DNA of 64,000 bases from Gordionus sp. m RMFG-2023 (taxonomy: Eukaryota; Nematomorpha; Gordioida; Chordodea; Parachordodidae): positions 12,030,846 to 12,094,845 of the forward strand of contig NC_088779.1 in assembly GCF_954871325.1 (NCBI RefSeq). The letters run 5' to 3'. The notes under the pieces are model-generated. The model made no database searches. It was given only the letters and a program-made list of their open reading frames with translations, and was not told the origin of the DNA. Below are positions 47,772 through 59,593 of this stretch, piece by piece (the first letter of the stretch is position 1; each line of letters begins with the position of its first letter). The translations under genes and the position numbers were made by a program.

Positions 47772-50700
47772 ATATTATTGAGGATAATAATCATGTTATA
47801 TTACAAAATCCTCATTATATATTTTGTTATAAAATCGAGAAAAATAAGTACACTCATTCCTCATTAATTTTATTTTAATGTTTTATGTAGAAATATCAAA
47901 ATCTTCAACTTTAGAATTTCACTTAAAGATTTTATAGGTCTTCATTACGATTCATTTTATGTCTATTGTGATGGAAAGTTTACAAGGTCTCGTCAATCTA
48001 CCTATGACGATAAAATTGTATTAAATAGTAAAATTTAATTTCTGGAACAAATTAAATATTAAATTTAGATTACAATGAAAGTTATGAAGAAAATAAAATA
48101 ATTATTGATGATCAAATAATCTCTAATGAGATAGCTAGGTCTAATACAAGTTTTGTGGACAGAAGTGAGTACTCTAAGTACAAAGTAAATTTATAAAAAG
48201 ATTTAAATATTTGTTAAAGTATGTGCAAAGAAAAAAACGTAAAATATGTTTGGAATTAGCTTTGCTTAGACCAACTCCAGCTCTTATATGGAAGGTAATG
48301 AGTATTAGATGTGCAAATAAAATCTGTTACATATCATTTCAAGATTTAGCCAATTTAACTTGTTTATATAATGTAAATAGTGATAAAAATAAAAAAATTA
48401 TGGTATTTGAAACTTGTCAAGGTTTAATTATTGGAACTTTATTAAGAAAGCAAGGAGGGCAAGGAACTATTATACAAGTATATCATGGAGATTTTCCAAA
48501 TAGGTATATAATAAACCTAATAATTTTATATAATTATTTTATAGAACTTGTATAGATTATATGCAATTACCTCAATCTCATTTTAATTCCATATTTTCGG
48601 TTAATTTTCAAAATATTCTTAAAATGGGTATGAAATTGCAATATAGTATTGATAAACCCATAAATGAGAATTCAGATTTTTGTGATAATAATGGGATTGC
48701 TATTATCAAAAAGGTATTTTTAATTATAAAATAAATTGCCTAAAATTATTTTTATCAAAAATTTGTGGATTCAGCTCAGGTGCTAGAAAACAGATAAAAT
48801 TAGCATTGGAGTTGGTTTCATATGAACCCAACTGATTGGGTTTGAAAAACCCAATAAATACATGAATCAATATAATAATTCAACTCCCACAAAAAAATTT
48901 GGAGCACTAGATAAAATAATAAATTTAAGAAAGATATATTATTACCATCTAAATTCAAAGATTTTTAAAAAAATATTCTTTAATTTCTTTCAAGTATGGC
49001 AGGTCTACATTATTATATGTATCTATTGAGTGTTTGACCTACCTTTACAGAAGGCAGCCTGGAAATGTGTAATCTTGTTAACTATATAATATAGTTAATA
49101 TTTGCATATGATTGCATGATAGGTGTGAAATAGTTCACCATTTTTAATTTCTTGTAAAATATAAAATTTGTTAAGGGGGATTTTGCTGAAAAGTTTGACA
49201 GATGATATTAATTAATGAAACATGTAATCTAGTACACAGAGATAGTAGAATTCACCCTGTAATACTTTCCATGATGTGTCATATGGAATCTAGGAATGTA
49301 ATACCTTCCATGATGTGTCATATGGAATCTAGGAATATAATTCCCTAGAGAGCAGTGGCATATCCAGGATTTTCTTATGGGAGGTGGAATTTTTTTTGGA
49401 GGGGGGGACTTCACCCCCAAATCCCCTAAGCTGGCCTTTGGCCAGTTTTGCTTGGCCTTCAACCAGGTTTTATGTTTTAGCTATTCTATTAAATTATTCA
49501 TAATTTAATAATAATTATTCATAATTTAATAATAATTATATATCTATTTTTAACTTTTATTTATTAATTTGTGCATATCGATATTATAAGCTTATTTTTT
49601 ATTATTTTAAGTTAGGTATGTTATATTTAATAAAGTTTTTTTAAATGTAAAGTTGAAATAAAGTTTAATGTCAATTTATTTTAAAATTTGCTTTAAAAAC
49701 TAGTCTCAGCTTAAATTCTCATACAATATAAGTAGAATAAATTATTTTTTTATTGAAAATATTAATTGCACAATGTATAAAATATTGACAAAATAATTTA
49801 ATAAGCAAGTTTTTATAACTTCTATCAAATACAATATTATCAAAAAGTTTATTAAACACTATAACTATAATGTGATTTTTAATTTTCATGTGGATTTTGC
49901 CAATTTATCTAGAATTTCGTTCGTCGTTGGAACTAAATCTCTATGAATATTTAACATAGATAATCCATTTAGCCAAGATTCTGAAGTAGTACTTCGTAAA
50001 AATGTCTTCAGCCTTCTCAAGTTTGAAAATGTCCTTTCATTCGTGCATGTTGTAATAGGCAAACATGCAAGAATATAAAATAACTTCAAAATATCGGGAA
50101 ATTAAGCCAACATGCTCAGACAAATTTAAATTTTATCTTCTGTTCTAAAGAAAAATATAAAATTAAATATTTATTAATAATTAAAATATTATTAAAAATA
50201 CTTATTTATTAATTCTAACTCACTAACTAATAATCTTGAATTTCATAAAATAAATATATTTAATAATAAATTATATACCGTTTGATTTCAATATCTTTGT
50301 CTTTGACTAAAAATTTCTCCATTTTTTATTAATATTTTTGAATAATGTTAATGTACTCACAAGGAAAGAAAATTAAAAAAAAAATTATTTATAAAAAATA
50401 AGTTTTATGTTGGAAAATTGATATTCAAATATTTGTAAAATTTTGAAGGGGGGGGGAGGGGTGAGTAAAATTTTTATTAGCTTAAAATGATATTTATGAA
50501 AACAGTCAAATTTGCGATGAGAGAGGATTACCCCCCCCCCCCCCCATTGGTTACGCGCCTGCTAGAGAGAAATTTCCTGTAAAATAATTACCTATTTTTT
50601 AGATCCTAAAAAATAATTACCTATTTTTTAGAAAATTAATAAAATAGAAGAAATCTCTATAAAAATATCCACGAAATAAAATTTTCCAAATAAAATATTT

Positions 50701-53700
50701 AAAAATTTTGAGGAAATCAACAAAATAAAATTTTCTGGAAAATATATTCCTGAAAAAGATTTCTTAAATAAAATGGTTAACCAAAATTATAAAAGAAAAA
50801 GTAGTTTAAATTAAACTTAACTAATTTAAATATTATCGAGTAACCCTAAATCATATAATGTATAATGTTAGGATCTTAACCCGAAACTAGTTTTAGTATA
50901 ATTTAAACGAAAAAATATTAGAAAATTTAATGCTTATCCTAAATTACCTGTTATATACCTAGCTTGAAGCAAAATATTATCGTAGGTTAACATTTAATTG
51001 TAAAAGTCCTACCTGGTTATTTCATTTTAAAATTTTTAAGATTACCCTGATTTTTTAAAAATATTCCATTTTCTGACCGGCAGGCCTCTGCTTTAAATAA
51101 ATCGAAATCTGAATTTGTTTTTAAAATTCGCCCCCCTATGTCGAGGTTTTAATTGATTAAAAGAAAATTAAACAAATTTTTTTTCGCCTTTAAACATTTT
51201 CCCCAACTTTTAGATATTTATGGGAAAGAATATTAAAGGGTTATAGTAGCTTGAAGAAATTTTATAAAATAATACCTTCATATCATTTTTTTTCTTTTAA
51301 AAAATATTCATTTTTACAATTTTACAAATTTTTAGAACCTAGTTTTTAGCAAGAAGTTTTTTCTAAATACAATTGGGAGATTTTAATGTGAAGATTTTCA
51401 AAAATGATTGGTCATGCGAATTTTTTTTCAAATATCTGGGAAATAATAAGGATTCGTTTAACATAAATTTACTCTTATTTTCAATTCCCGTTTAGTAGTT
51501 ATTCTTATAATACTTTTATGTTTATACACCCAAATATTTTATATCCCAATAAATTAGATTCTTTAATGCGGTAACTCTTTATTATTCTTCAATTAAAATA
51601 TATTTAATTTATTTCCACTTTTAAAGACGCGTCAAAAAAAAATATAATTTACAATCCAAAATTCCAAAAAAAAATATAAAAATAAATTCCAATTATGATA
51701 ATTTTCCCTTTTTTTTGTCTTTTATAGATTCACAAAAATAAATATATATTTATTAATAATAAAATAAAATAATTTCTAAAACAATGATGACTCATCCAAA
51801 AACAATATTAATTTATATAGCGATGATTCATCAAAATTACAAATTTATTTTTAATCCTATGATTTGACAAATAATAAAACAGAATAATTTGATCATTAAT
51901 AAAAATCTTACCCTTCTTGACACGCCCCCTTTTATAATGAGCCCAAGTCCCCCTCATCGCTCTCTCCTAGAATCCCCTCCAGTTCCTCATCCTTTATGAG
52001 GAAATTCAATATATCACCCACCTCTCTGCTGAATATTCCATCCGGGTCCCGGTCTACTCCCTGCGCCTCTTCCGTCCTTGAGTTCATGGGATAGGCATCC
52101 ACCAACTGATTTCCCCCCGAGGTTTCTTACGAAATGTCCACCACGGGCCATTGCATCTCGCCCAGAGATAGCGGAATTGGGTCTGCTAGCTCTCCCTCCG
52201 TTTGTCATAGGATATCTGCCCTCTGGCCCACAATCTCGGCTACCGGTCGCATCTCCGCCGCGGCTACCAATCTGATAGGAGATGATACCTGGTACTCCGT
52301 TTCTTCATTTCCGTTTCGACTATCCAGTGGGCACCTACTCCGTACATGGCCCCTTTGTTGACATCTGAAGCATCTCCGTGGATCCTCCAATGGCTGTACC
52401 CGGGAAGATGTTCTTCTTGCCGTCCTGCGTTCAAAATTAGTTCGAGGCCGAATTATTAGCTGGATCACTGTATCCCCAATATACCATATTTTATTTATCG
52501 CCATTTTTAAGAATTCGGATATTTGTATCAGTTTTTCTCCACCAATAAAATTTCCAGTAATTACGAGAATAAATTACGAAAATAAAAAGAAATATTATTT
52601 TATTTTCTTTCAAACTAATTCTAAAGTGAATACTCGCAAACAAAATTTTTTTTTATTACTTCTCCCATATATACCCACGATTATTAAGTCATTCCCCCTT
52701 TTTTTAAACTTGGCACTGACATTCCCGAATTTCGAACATTTTTCCCAAATCTTTGACACATTCTATATAATTTTGTAATTTATGATCTTGGCCTTTACCA
52801 CATCATTCTTTTTTTTCTTTACTTGGCAATGACATTTTCAAATCTCAAACATTTTCCTCCAATCTTTAACACATTACCGATAATTTAATAATTTATGATC
52901 TCGGCCTATAATTACTTCATAACAAAAATTCTTTTTAATTGATCGATTTTGCCAACTATTCCGTTGTCTTTAATTTTTAAATCTTTCATTCCTTTCTTCG
53001 CAAATTTTTATCTTTATTTTATTTTTTTATTATAACTTTTTCCACTTGCTTCCCCAACTCATCTCCTTTAATGAGCCCATTTATAAATTTATCTTCTTCT
53101 TTTTTTTTTTAACACGCTATTAGACGGCGTTATTTTCACAGCTTGGTATATATTGCGCGTTAACATAGAACATATTTTCCCTGCCCAAATTGAGCAATAT
53201 AAAATATATTACATCCCGATACCTATTAAATCTCCCTGCAGATAACGATTTCCCAAATTTATTCCGGGCTTCTTCCAGGATACCTATTCCATTGCACTTA
53301 TATATTGAGTGCTATAATAGAGCAATTATTTCCTCGCCCAACTTGAGCACTATAAAATACATTATATCCCGATATCTATTAAATCTTCCTTTCCGATAAA
53401 TGTTTTCCCAGATATTTTTCCATATAATAATTATTATTCTACTGAGACATTATAAAAGCTCCAGTACTTATTTCGGGCTTCTTTTGGGATACCCATTCCA
53501 TTGCACGCATATATTGAGCTCTATAATAGAGCAATTATTTCCCTGCCCAACTTGAGCACTATAAAATATATTATATCCCGATACCTATTAAATCTTCCTT
53601 TTAAATTTCAAATTCTTTTATACATGTATTTCTTTTCACTCATTTTCGATAATATATCGCCCAACTTCATACCCCCGATCATAATCTTCCGGGCTCCACA

Positions 53701-56700
53701 CCTCTTTTCAACTGATCCCGATGTCGTATTCCCTCTCTTCCATCGGCGAACCTTACTCGACTTAACTTGTTCCCAATGTTTTCCACGATCCTCCCGGATT
53801 CCCATTTCCTGGTAGTTCCATATACTCTAGCTCACACGGTTTGACCCACTATGAATTCCAACATCTCAATTTTCTCCTTTTCCACTTCTTGATTCGTGTC
53901 CCGTTTTAATAAATCCAGTAATATTCTGGTTCGTCTCCCCAAAAACCTTTCTGCCGGAGATTGTTCCTCTCCCTTTCGACAGTTGTTGTAATAAGCTACT
54001 GCTCCCCAAATTTCCCCACCTCCATACTTTAATTTTCTTAAACAATTTTTGACAATCGACACCATTCGTTCCGCTTGACCGTTCGAGCTCGGATGATATG
54101 GTGGCGTCAAAATATGTCTCGCCCCGGTTTCCACACAAAAAGACTTGAATTGTCCACTTATGAAGGCCGGTCCTCCATCCGAAACTATTATCTTCTGGGC
54201 GAGATGCAATGGCCCGTGGTGGACATTTCGTAAGAAACCTCGGGGGGAAATCAGTTGGTGGATGCCTATCCCATGAACTCAAGGACGGAAGAGGCGCAGG
54301 GAGTAGACCGGGACCCGGATGGAATATTCAGCAGAGAGGTGGGTGATATATTGAATTTCCTCATAACGGATGAGGAACTGGAGGGGATTCTAGGAGAGAG
54401 CGATGAGGGGGACTTGGGCTCATTATAAAAGGGGGCGTGTCAAGAAGGGTAAAATTTTTATTAATGATCAAATTATTCTGTTTTATTATTTGTCAAATCA
54501 TAGGATTAAAAATAAATTTGTAATTTTGATGAATCATCGCTATATAAATTAATATTGTATTTGGATGAGTCATCATTGTTTTAGAAATTATTTTATTTTA
54601 TTTTATTATTAATAAATATATATTTATTTTTGAGAATCTATAAAAGACAAAAAACGGAAAATTATCATAATTGGAATTTATTTTTATATTTTTTTTTGGA
54701 ATTTTATATTTGGAATTTTGTATTGTAAATTATATTTTTTTTTGACGCTTCTTTAAAAGTGGAAATAAATTAAATATATTTTAATTGAAGAATAATAAAG
54801 AGTTACCGCATTAAAGAATCTAATTTATTGGGATATAAAATATTTGGGTGTATAGACATAAAAGGACTTGTAAAAATAATTTAATGTAATCGTTTCATTT
54901 TAATAGCCACTTCAATCTTAATTAGGTGACACATTTCTTTCCAAAATGTAAAAATCATGAATACTTTTTATTTTATCGATGCTAAATTATAATGGTATCA
55001 AAGTTACCACAGATTTATCGAGTTTCATATTTTAAAATTGACCTATTTAATCGCTCAAAGTTAAAACTGAAACTCCTTAAACTATGAGAATACTCAAAGC
55101 TCAGAAAAATACTGAATGTCTAAAATTATTTCTTAACTCGCCCGTTAAATATTTATAATACTTTTCTTATTTATACTAATTTTATTGTTAAAGGGGAAAC
55201 CATTATAACTCTACTATCATCTGTATTTCTTTTGTTCGATCCCCAGTAGAACCAATATTTATCTGAACCCAATATCGATCTTAAGGTTAGGGTGGAAATG
55301 CTCTAGAGACATTACTTGTTAAAGATTCTGATCAATTTGAGAAAGTGTTAGGTAAATTAAATCGATATCAGGTCTTTTATAAAAAAAAAATATTGGCCTA
55401 TCCGAAACTGATCTTTATTATTGCAACCCTGAAATTATTGTTATTTTTTTACTCTATTACTTGTTAGCTGTTATAGTTAATATAATTCATATATTAGCGT
55501 TAATGGGTTAATTTTTTTCCCGCGAATTAGTTTTATCGGAAATGTATTTCAGCATATGTAGGATACCTACTAGAAATCAGCGTAATCCACCCGCTAAACA
55601 AAAAATTTTCGGGTCGGATAAATTGTGCAAATATTTTTACGAGTCGCGAATTGAAAATGTATTTAAAGCTGATAATTAGGCATTCGGCAAATTTATGCCC
55701 TTTCCTTCATAAAAAGCTATTACTATCCAGGCCGGACAACTAGTGCAAAATATTTTTTACGGGCCTGTTCGGGCTGGGCTCGCCGCGACAATCACTAATA
55801 CCTACCCTACGAATTTCGGACAATTTTACCGTTAACTTTCATTTATAATATATATTAAAAACTAATGTAAATTAAACGAGGATTAAAAGTTTATGACAAA
55901 ATTTTCTAAAATTCACAGATTAATTATACTTTCTAAAAACAAAATGCTGAAATACATTTCCGGTAAAATCAGATTTTTACCTTTGAAAAGGCTCAAACCT
56001 TTTAAATAACTCATAAAAAATCCTTTATTCTGGCAAAGTGTTGTTAAACGACTCTATTTTTAAAAACGATTAACCTAACATTTTAGCCAAATGATACTAC
56101 ACAAACCTAAAGATTTTGCTCGTAGGTGGCAGAAAGGTTTGTACATTCATTAACTTAATCTCTAGGCTTGCTTATAATTAATTTGGCTAAAATCTTAATT
56201 TAAAATTGGCAAAATCTAACCGTTTAACAACACTACGCTGACATAGTCATCTCTTTCATAATATTTTTTTTATATTATAGAAGGACGACCATAATACAGT
56301 ATGTGATAGTAATGGCAAAAAATATTTAGATGATGATGATTTAAGCTTGCCAAAAAGGGATAACGTAAAGTTACTCAAGCACATTGAAATCGTGACAAAA
56401 AGGAAATATGAAGAAGAAAAGGCAATAGAGATCATATTTCCTCAAGGAGGAGATTTTAACGATTTCAGAAGCATGGATTCATTGATAATTGCCTCCAAGT
56501 TTCATCCTAAACATATAGCATTATCACTTATGCGGTTTCTAAAATATTCAAGACCAATAGCTATATATTCGCAATATAGAGAGGTAGGTATATAATATAA
56601 TATAATTATATTAAATTAAAATCATTCAGAGAAATCTTTTATTTAGCTTTTTAATATAAAATAAATTATTATATATAAAAAGCCCCTCCTAGATTGTTAT

Positions 56701-56769
56701 CAAGCCCTTAAAAAGACCGACTGTTTTATAGATTTGCAAATTAGTGAAACATGGCTTCGCGAACATCAG
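47768..56769 (+). CDS. TRMT6: tRNA m1A58 methyltransferase non-catalytic subunit (TRM6/GCD10)
   Basis: Trm6 binds tRNA and pairs with Trm61 in the nucleus to methylate A58. Exons: 47768-47847, 47891-48027, 48069-48184, 48220-48503, 48545-48713, 56281-56583, 56683-56769, giving 392 residues so far, all GT-AG and in phase. Matches include the N-terminal barrel (ISLKDFIGLHYDSFYV), NTSFVDRSEYSKYKYV, the pseudo-SAM region FETCQGLIIGT with GGQGTIIQVYHGD (about 175-200), and the C-terminal DSLIIASKFHPKHIALSL, RPIAIYSQYREPLLDCYQAL and LQISETWLREHQ. Four introns are only 35-43 bp; intron 5 is 7567 bp and holds a hAT element and a rearranged gypsy fossil. The final exon (family pattern R-x-H-P...GGG-Y) was not found, so the 3' end is open. 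Confidence 0.9.
49261..49338. repeat. 39-bp tandem duplication
   Basis: Two copies of a unit beginning AATACYTTCCATGATGTGTC stand side by side, differing at only a few positions. They lie just left of the hAT insertion in TRMT6 intron 5. Confidence 0.9.
49353..50561 (-). mobile_element. Internally deleted ZMYM-type hAT with target duplication
   Basis: Starts CAGTGGCATATCCAGGATTT and ends CCATTGGTTACGCGCCTG; CTAGAGAG is duplicated exactly on both sides (49345-49352 and 50562-50569). Long C or G runs lie just inside both ends. Minus-strand ORF 49886-50089 reads CTNERTFSNLRRLKTFLRST then LNGLSMLNIHRDL, the C-terminal dimerisation domain of ZMYM1-related hAT transposases. The rest of the transposase is gone, so this 1.2-kb copy could have moved only with help from another element. 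Confidence 0.92.
50570..51500. other. TRMT6 intron 5, no gene seen
   Basis: AT-rich intronic DNA between the hAT element and the gypsy fossil. It contains short repeats around ATAATTACCTATTTTTTAGA and nothing coding that I recognise. Confidence 0.5.
51520..54861. mobile_element. Rearranged Ty3/gypsy LTR retroelement (fossil)
   Basis: A broken, rearranged locus with inverted arms: about 51520-52170 and 54195-54861 are near-identical reverse complements. Each arm holds the C-terminal end of a gag region followed by an LTR that starts TGTCAAGAAGGG and ends ACA, preceded by the purine tract AAAAGGGGGCG. Between the arms, on the minus strand, are an integrase core (53832-54209: IIVSDGGPAF, PPYHPSSNGQAER) with a C-terminal chromatin- or DNA-binding part to about 53600. 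A gag piece with zinc knuckle CFRCQQRGHVRSRCP lies at 52014-52504. The order and orientation do not match one simple element, so at least two pieces were joined by an inversion or foldback event. The arms are so alike that the rearrangement looks young. Confidence 0.85.
53170..53600. repeat. Long-unit tandem repeat inside the gypsy locus
   Basis: A block containing TGCCCAACTTGAGCACTATA, ATATATTATATCCCGATACC and TATTAAATCTTCC occurs three times with diverged spacers. It contains TATA-like sequence and lies next to the gag start, where the U3 part of an LTR would be expected, but that reading is inference. Confidence 0.65.
54870..55520. other. TRMT6 intron 5, no gene seen
   Basis: AT-rich intronic DNA. 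A TTCGATCCCCAGTAGAACC stretch near 55233 looks like the T-arm of a tRNA but has no matching body. Nothing else is recognised. Confidence 0.45.
55525..55975. mobile_element. Non-autonomous element with ATCGGAAATGTATTTCAGC ends
   Basis: TTATCGGAAATGTATTTCAG near 55537 is answered by CTGAAATACATTTCCGGTAA near 55947, an inverted repeat of about 20 bp around some 390 bp. Internal GGGTCGG and GGGCTGGGCTCG motifs make it locally GC-rich. One related arm lies at 33485. It is in TRMT6 intron 5. Confidence 0.6.
56038..56233. mobile_element. TA-MITE copy just upstream of TRMT6 exon 6
   Basis: Begins GTGTTGTTAAACGACTC and ends AACCGTTTAACAACAC, with TA on the right (the left TA has mutated). The core AGAAAGGTTTGTACATTCATT and both arms match the family at 19457. 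It ends only 47 bp before exon 6, so it sits close to the splice acceptor. Confidence 0.85.
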
Positions 56770-58123
56770 GTTAATTAGCAATACAATAGAGTTGTTGACA
56801 TGATTTATTTTTATTTTTTTAAATCGATTTCATTTTGGGAATCGATGAATTTGTTACTTTATAGATGTCATTTTTCACGCTTATATTTTAATAATATTTC
56901 CGCCTCACTCTTTGCAATCAATACATATACGAGCTTTCGTGGAAGTCTTTCATACATCTTTAGCCACCACGTCCATTATTGGGATTAATAATAATGGATC
57001 CTTGTAGAATATGCGTGAATATAGGAGGAAAATTTGACGATCTAAATGTCCAATTTTTGACCTTAAAAATCTTCATTTAAGGGATCTTGCTGAGTTTTTT
57101 ATTAAGCATAAGTCTTGAGTTCTGAATATGGCTATCGAAGTCAAAACGATTGTAACGATGAGATATTACCAAGGAATATATTTATTGAACTTATCCTCTG
57201 ACCTTAATGTCAATCTATCATTGGAAGGCGCTAGAGGGCCAACACAAATGAAGACCCATTTTACTATGGAATATCCGTGTGAGGACAAACATGCCTTCGA
57301 TTATCGCAAAAAGTCGCATGATTAGATTATATAGAGAAATCCTACAGGTATCGTAACTAGATCTAAAAAAATTTGGGAAGGGGGGGAGGAGCATAGGGCA
57401 AACCTAACGGGGTTAATTTATTTCATATTTTTTAAAAGGGTTAAATTATATACGATCAAAGTTTTAAACATAGAGATTTTCGAATATAATTTTTATAGCA
57501 GCCTTTTAACAACAAAAGCTGAATGGACTCATTAGATATCTTTAAATCCTCCTCTTGCTACTGATAATAAAATATCATATAGTTATTCTATTTTTTAAAA
57601 TAATTCGATTTTTTTAGCAATGAAAATAAATTTTTGCTCTTTTTTATATTAATTTATTATTATTATAAAATTACATATAAAATTAAAAAAATATTAAATA
57701 TATACAGTCGTAAAATAAAGAAAAAGCTATTGGATTGGATAATTTTTTTGAAAATCGACTCGATCCGGTTTTTATCGATCATATATTTAATATCAGCACA
57801 TCCCTAATTTAAATACATGAAGAAGTACATTTTAAAACAATTTACAAATATTAGAAAATCAAAGTTACCCTTTGAAAAAGATAACTATAAAATACAAAAA
57901 TATTTTTAATTGTACAAGCATAGTTATGGATAATGTAGAACATGTTAAGATCTGGAATTCTATTAGTATAAGTTTATATTTAAGAAAATATTTTAACCAT
58001 TGATAGGCTTCTCGTATCATATATTTAATCTGCAAATGATTTAGAGGTAAACGTAAAAGAACAAATATTTAATTTCTCTATTAAGGAGGATTCTAGTGAG
58101 ATAAGATAGAATCCACTAACAGA
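56770..58123. other. TRMT6 3' region with unrecognised ORFs and hAT tips
   Basis: The missing last exon of TRMT6 should lie here, but no in-phase match to its C-terminal motif was found. From 56994 a frame MDPCRICVNIGGKFDDLN resembles the start of a ZAD zinc-finger domain, and ORF 57128-57325 ends with a C2H2-like YPCEDKHAFDYRK. Both are short, and nothing links them firmly. CGATCCGG and GCACATCCCTAA at 57768-57808 are an isolated hAT end. Confidence 0.3.
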
Positions 58124-58530
58124 CAGAGTTGGACAGTACCGCGAATACATGTATCTAAGATACAAGATTCTTTTGTATCTTATACTCAGTATCTTATTGA
58201 TATTTTTAATAAGATACTAGTATCTGTATCTAAGATCTTTTATTTTGAAAAGAATCTTGTATCTTTTTCTTTTTCTTTAAAAAGATACAGATACAGATTC
58301 TTTTTAATATTCATGTTTAAACATTTACATATCACACAATGTAACTTTATTTTCTTCGTGAAATCTTGTATTATTTTCTTTATTTTTCCCGCTATATTTT
58401 AAATATATTGATAACCAAAATTAGTTGGAAATTTTACAGGTCACAAAGATAGATAGATTAAAAATAACAACACCAAAACTCTAAATAAGAGAAGGATATA
58501 TTTTATATGTAATATTTTTTAATTTGTAGA

Positions 58531-58773
58531 ATGTTTAACAATGATAGTAGTGAAGATGAAATTATGGAGATAGGTTCTCCTGAATCAAATCCGAATCTTA
58601 AAATTCTAGATGGAAAATTTTATAAAGTAATTCATGTGAAAAAGAACAAGGTACAAGCTGAATGTCAAAATTGCACAATTAAAAATTTATTAAAGGTTCA
58701 ACAAACTCCTCTACAAACTTTCTTAATTAAACATATTAAAGTATATTATACATTTTTATTTTATAATTATTAA
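58531..58773 (+). pseudogene. BED zinc-finger N-terminus of a hAT transposase
   Basis: An 80-codon frame starts with an acidic stretch (MFNNDSSEDEIMEIGSPESN) and reads AECQNCTIKNLL then FLIKHIKV, a C-x2-C...H BED-like finger. The layout is like the start of the transposase at 11629-12530. No catalytic core follows, because the second hAT insertion and a deletion lie downstream. Confidence 0.65.
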
Positions 58774-58877
58774 CATAATAATACCAATACTTAAGTCCCT
58801 CTAAGATAATTATTATTAAATTTTTTTATAAAATGGTTGAATATCAAATTAAAATAATTTTGGATATATATTTTTTA

Positions 58878-59593
58878 GAGATATATCGATAACCCTTTTT
58901 GGAGGCCGATCCGATATTCCCAATATTAAACTGATATCGGTCGATTACCGATCCGATATCATATCTAATTTTGTATTCTGTAAAGATACCAATGGTTTTA
59001 ATTTTTAATATACTTTTTATTGATCAGTTATAGTTTATATTCAATTCAATTGCAATTCTAAAAGTATATAAAATATTTTTATTGTTAAATCACTTTTATA
59101 TAATAAGTAATAACATTTCACTTTTATATAATAAGTAATAACATTAATCTATATACATAATAAGTAATAAACAATTATATTATGAAATTTGAAATAAATA
59201 TTTAACATTAATATATCCAAGATTTCTTTTTAGAAATACCATTATTTCCAATTTATCAGAGGTTAGCTTGCAGCGATAGTAACTGTCAATATCACCAGCT
59301 TCACTAAAAATAGATTCTGAAGAGAATATGGCACACTTTTATAAACAGAATGATGGCAGAATGTTTATTAATTAATTATTATTATTAAAAAAATATACAT
59401 AAAAATGGATTTCGATTTTATTTATAAAAATAAATGATCTTAGATATAACTTTTTTTAAAAAATTTATAACATTTTATTTTTGTTAAAGAAGCCATTTTA
59501 TATTGGATCAAATTTTATAATATTGGCCGATAACCGATATTTTAAAATGGGTGAAGTCGGCCCGATCCGATTAAAATATCGGCACATCCCTAA
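58878..59593 (-). mobile_element. Nested hAT element of the GGGATGTGCCGATA family
   Basis: The right end reads in reverse TAGGGATGTGCCGATATTTT and the left end TAGAGATATATCGATAACCC, with ATCGG / CCGAT repeats near both. On the minus strand (about 59330-59230) SSESIFSEAGDIDSYYRCKL then TSDKLEIM is a hAT C-terminal dimerisation domain. ATATATTT may be the flanking duplication, but the borders are soft. It is inserted into the element at 58124-61049. Confidence 0.7.

Noticed and set aside
55195-55260. Possible tRNA gene (TTCGATCCCCAGTAGAACC).
   Set aside because: Only a T-arm-like piece is present; no acceptor, D or anticodon arms could be paired.
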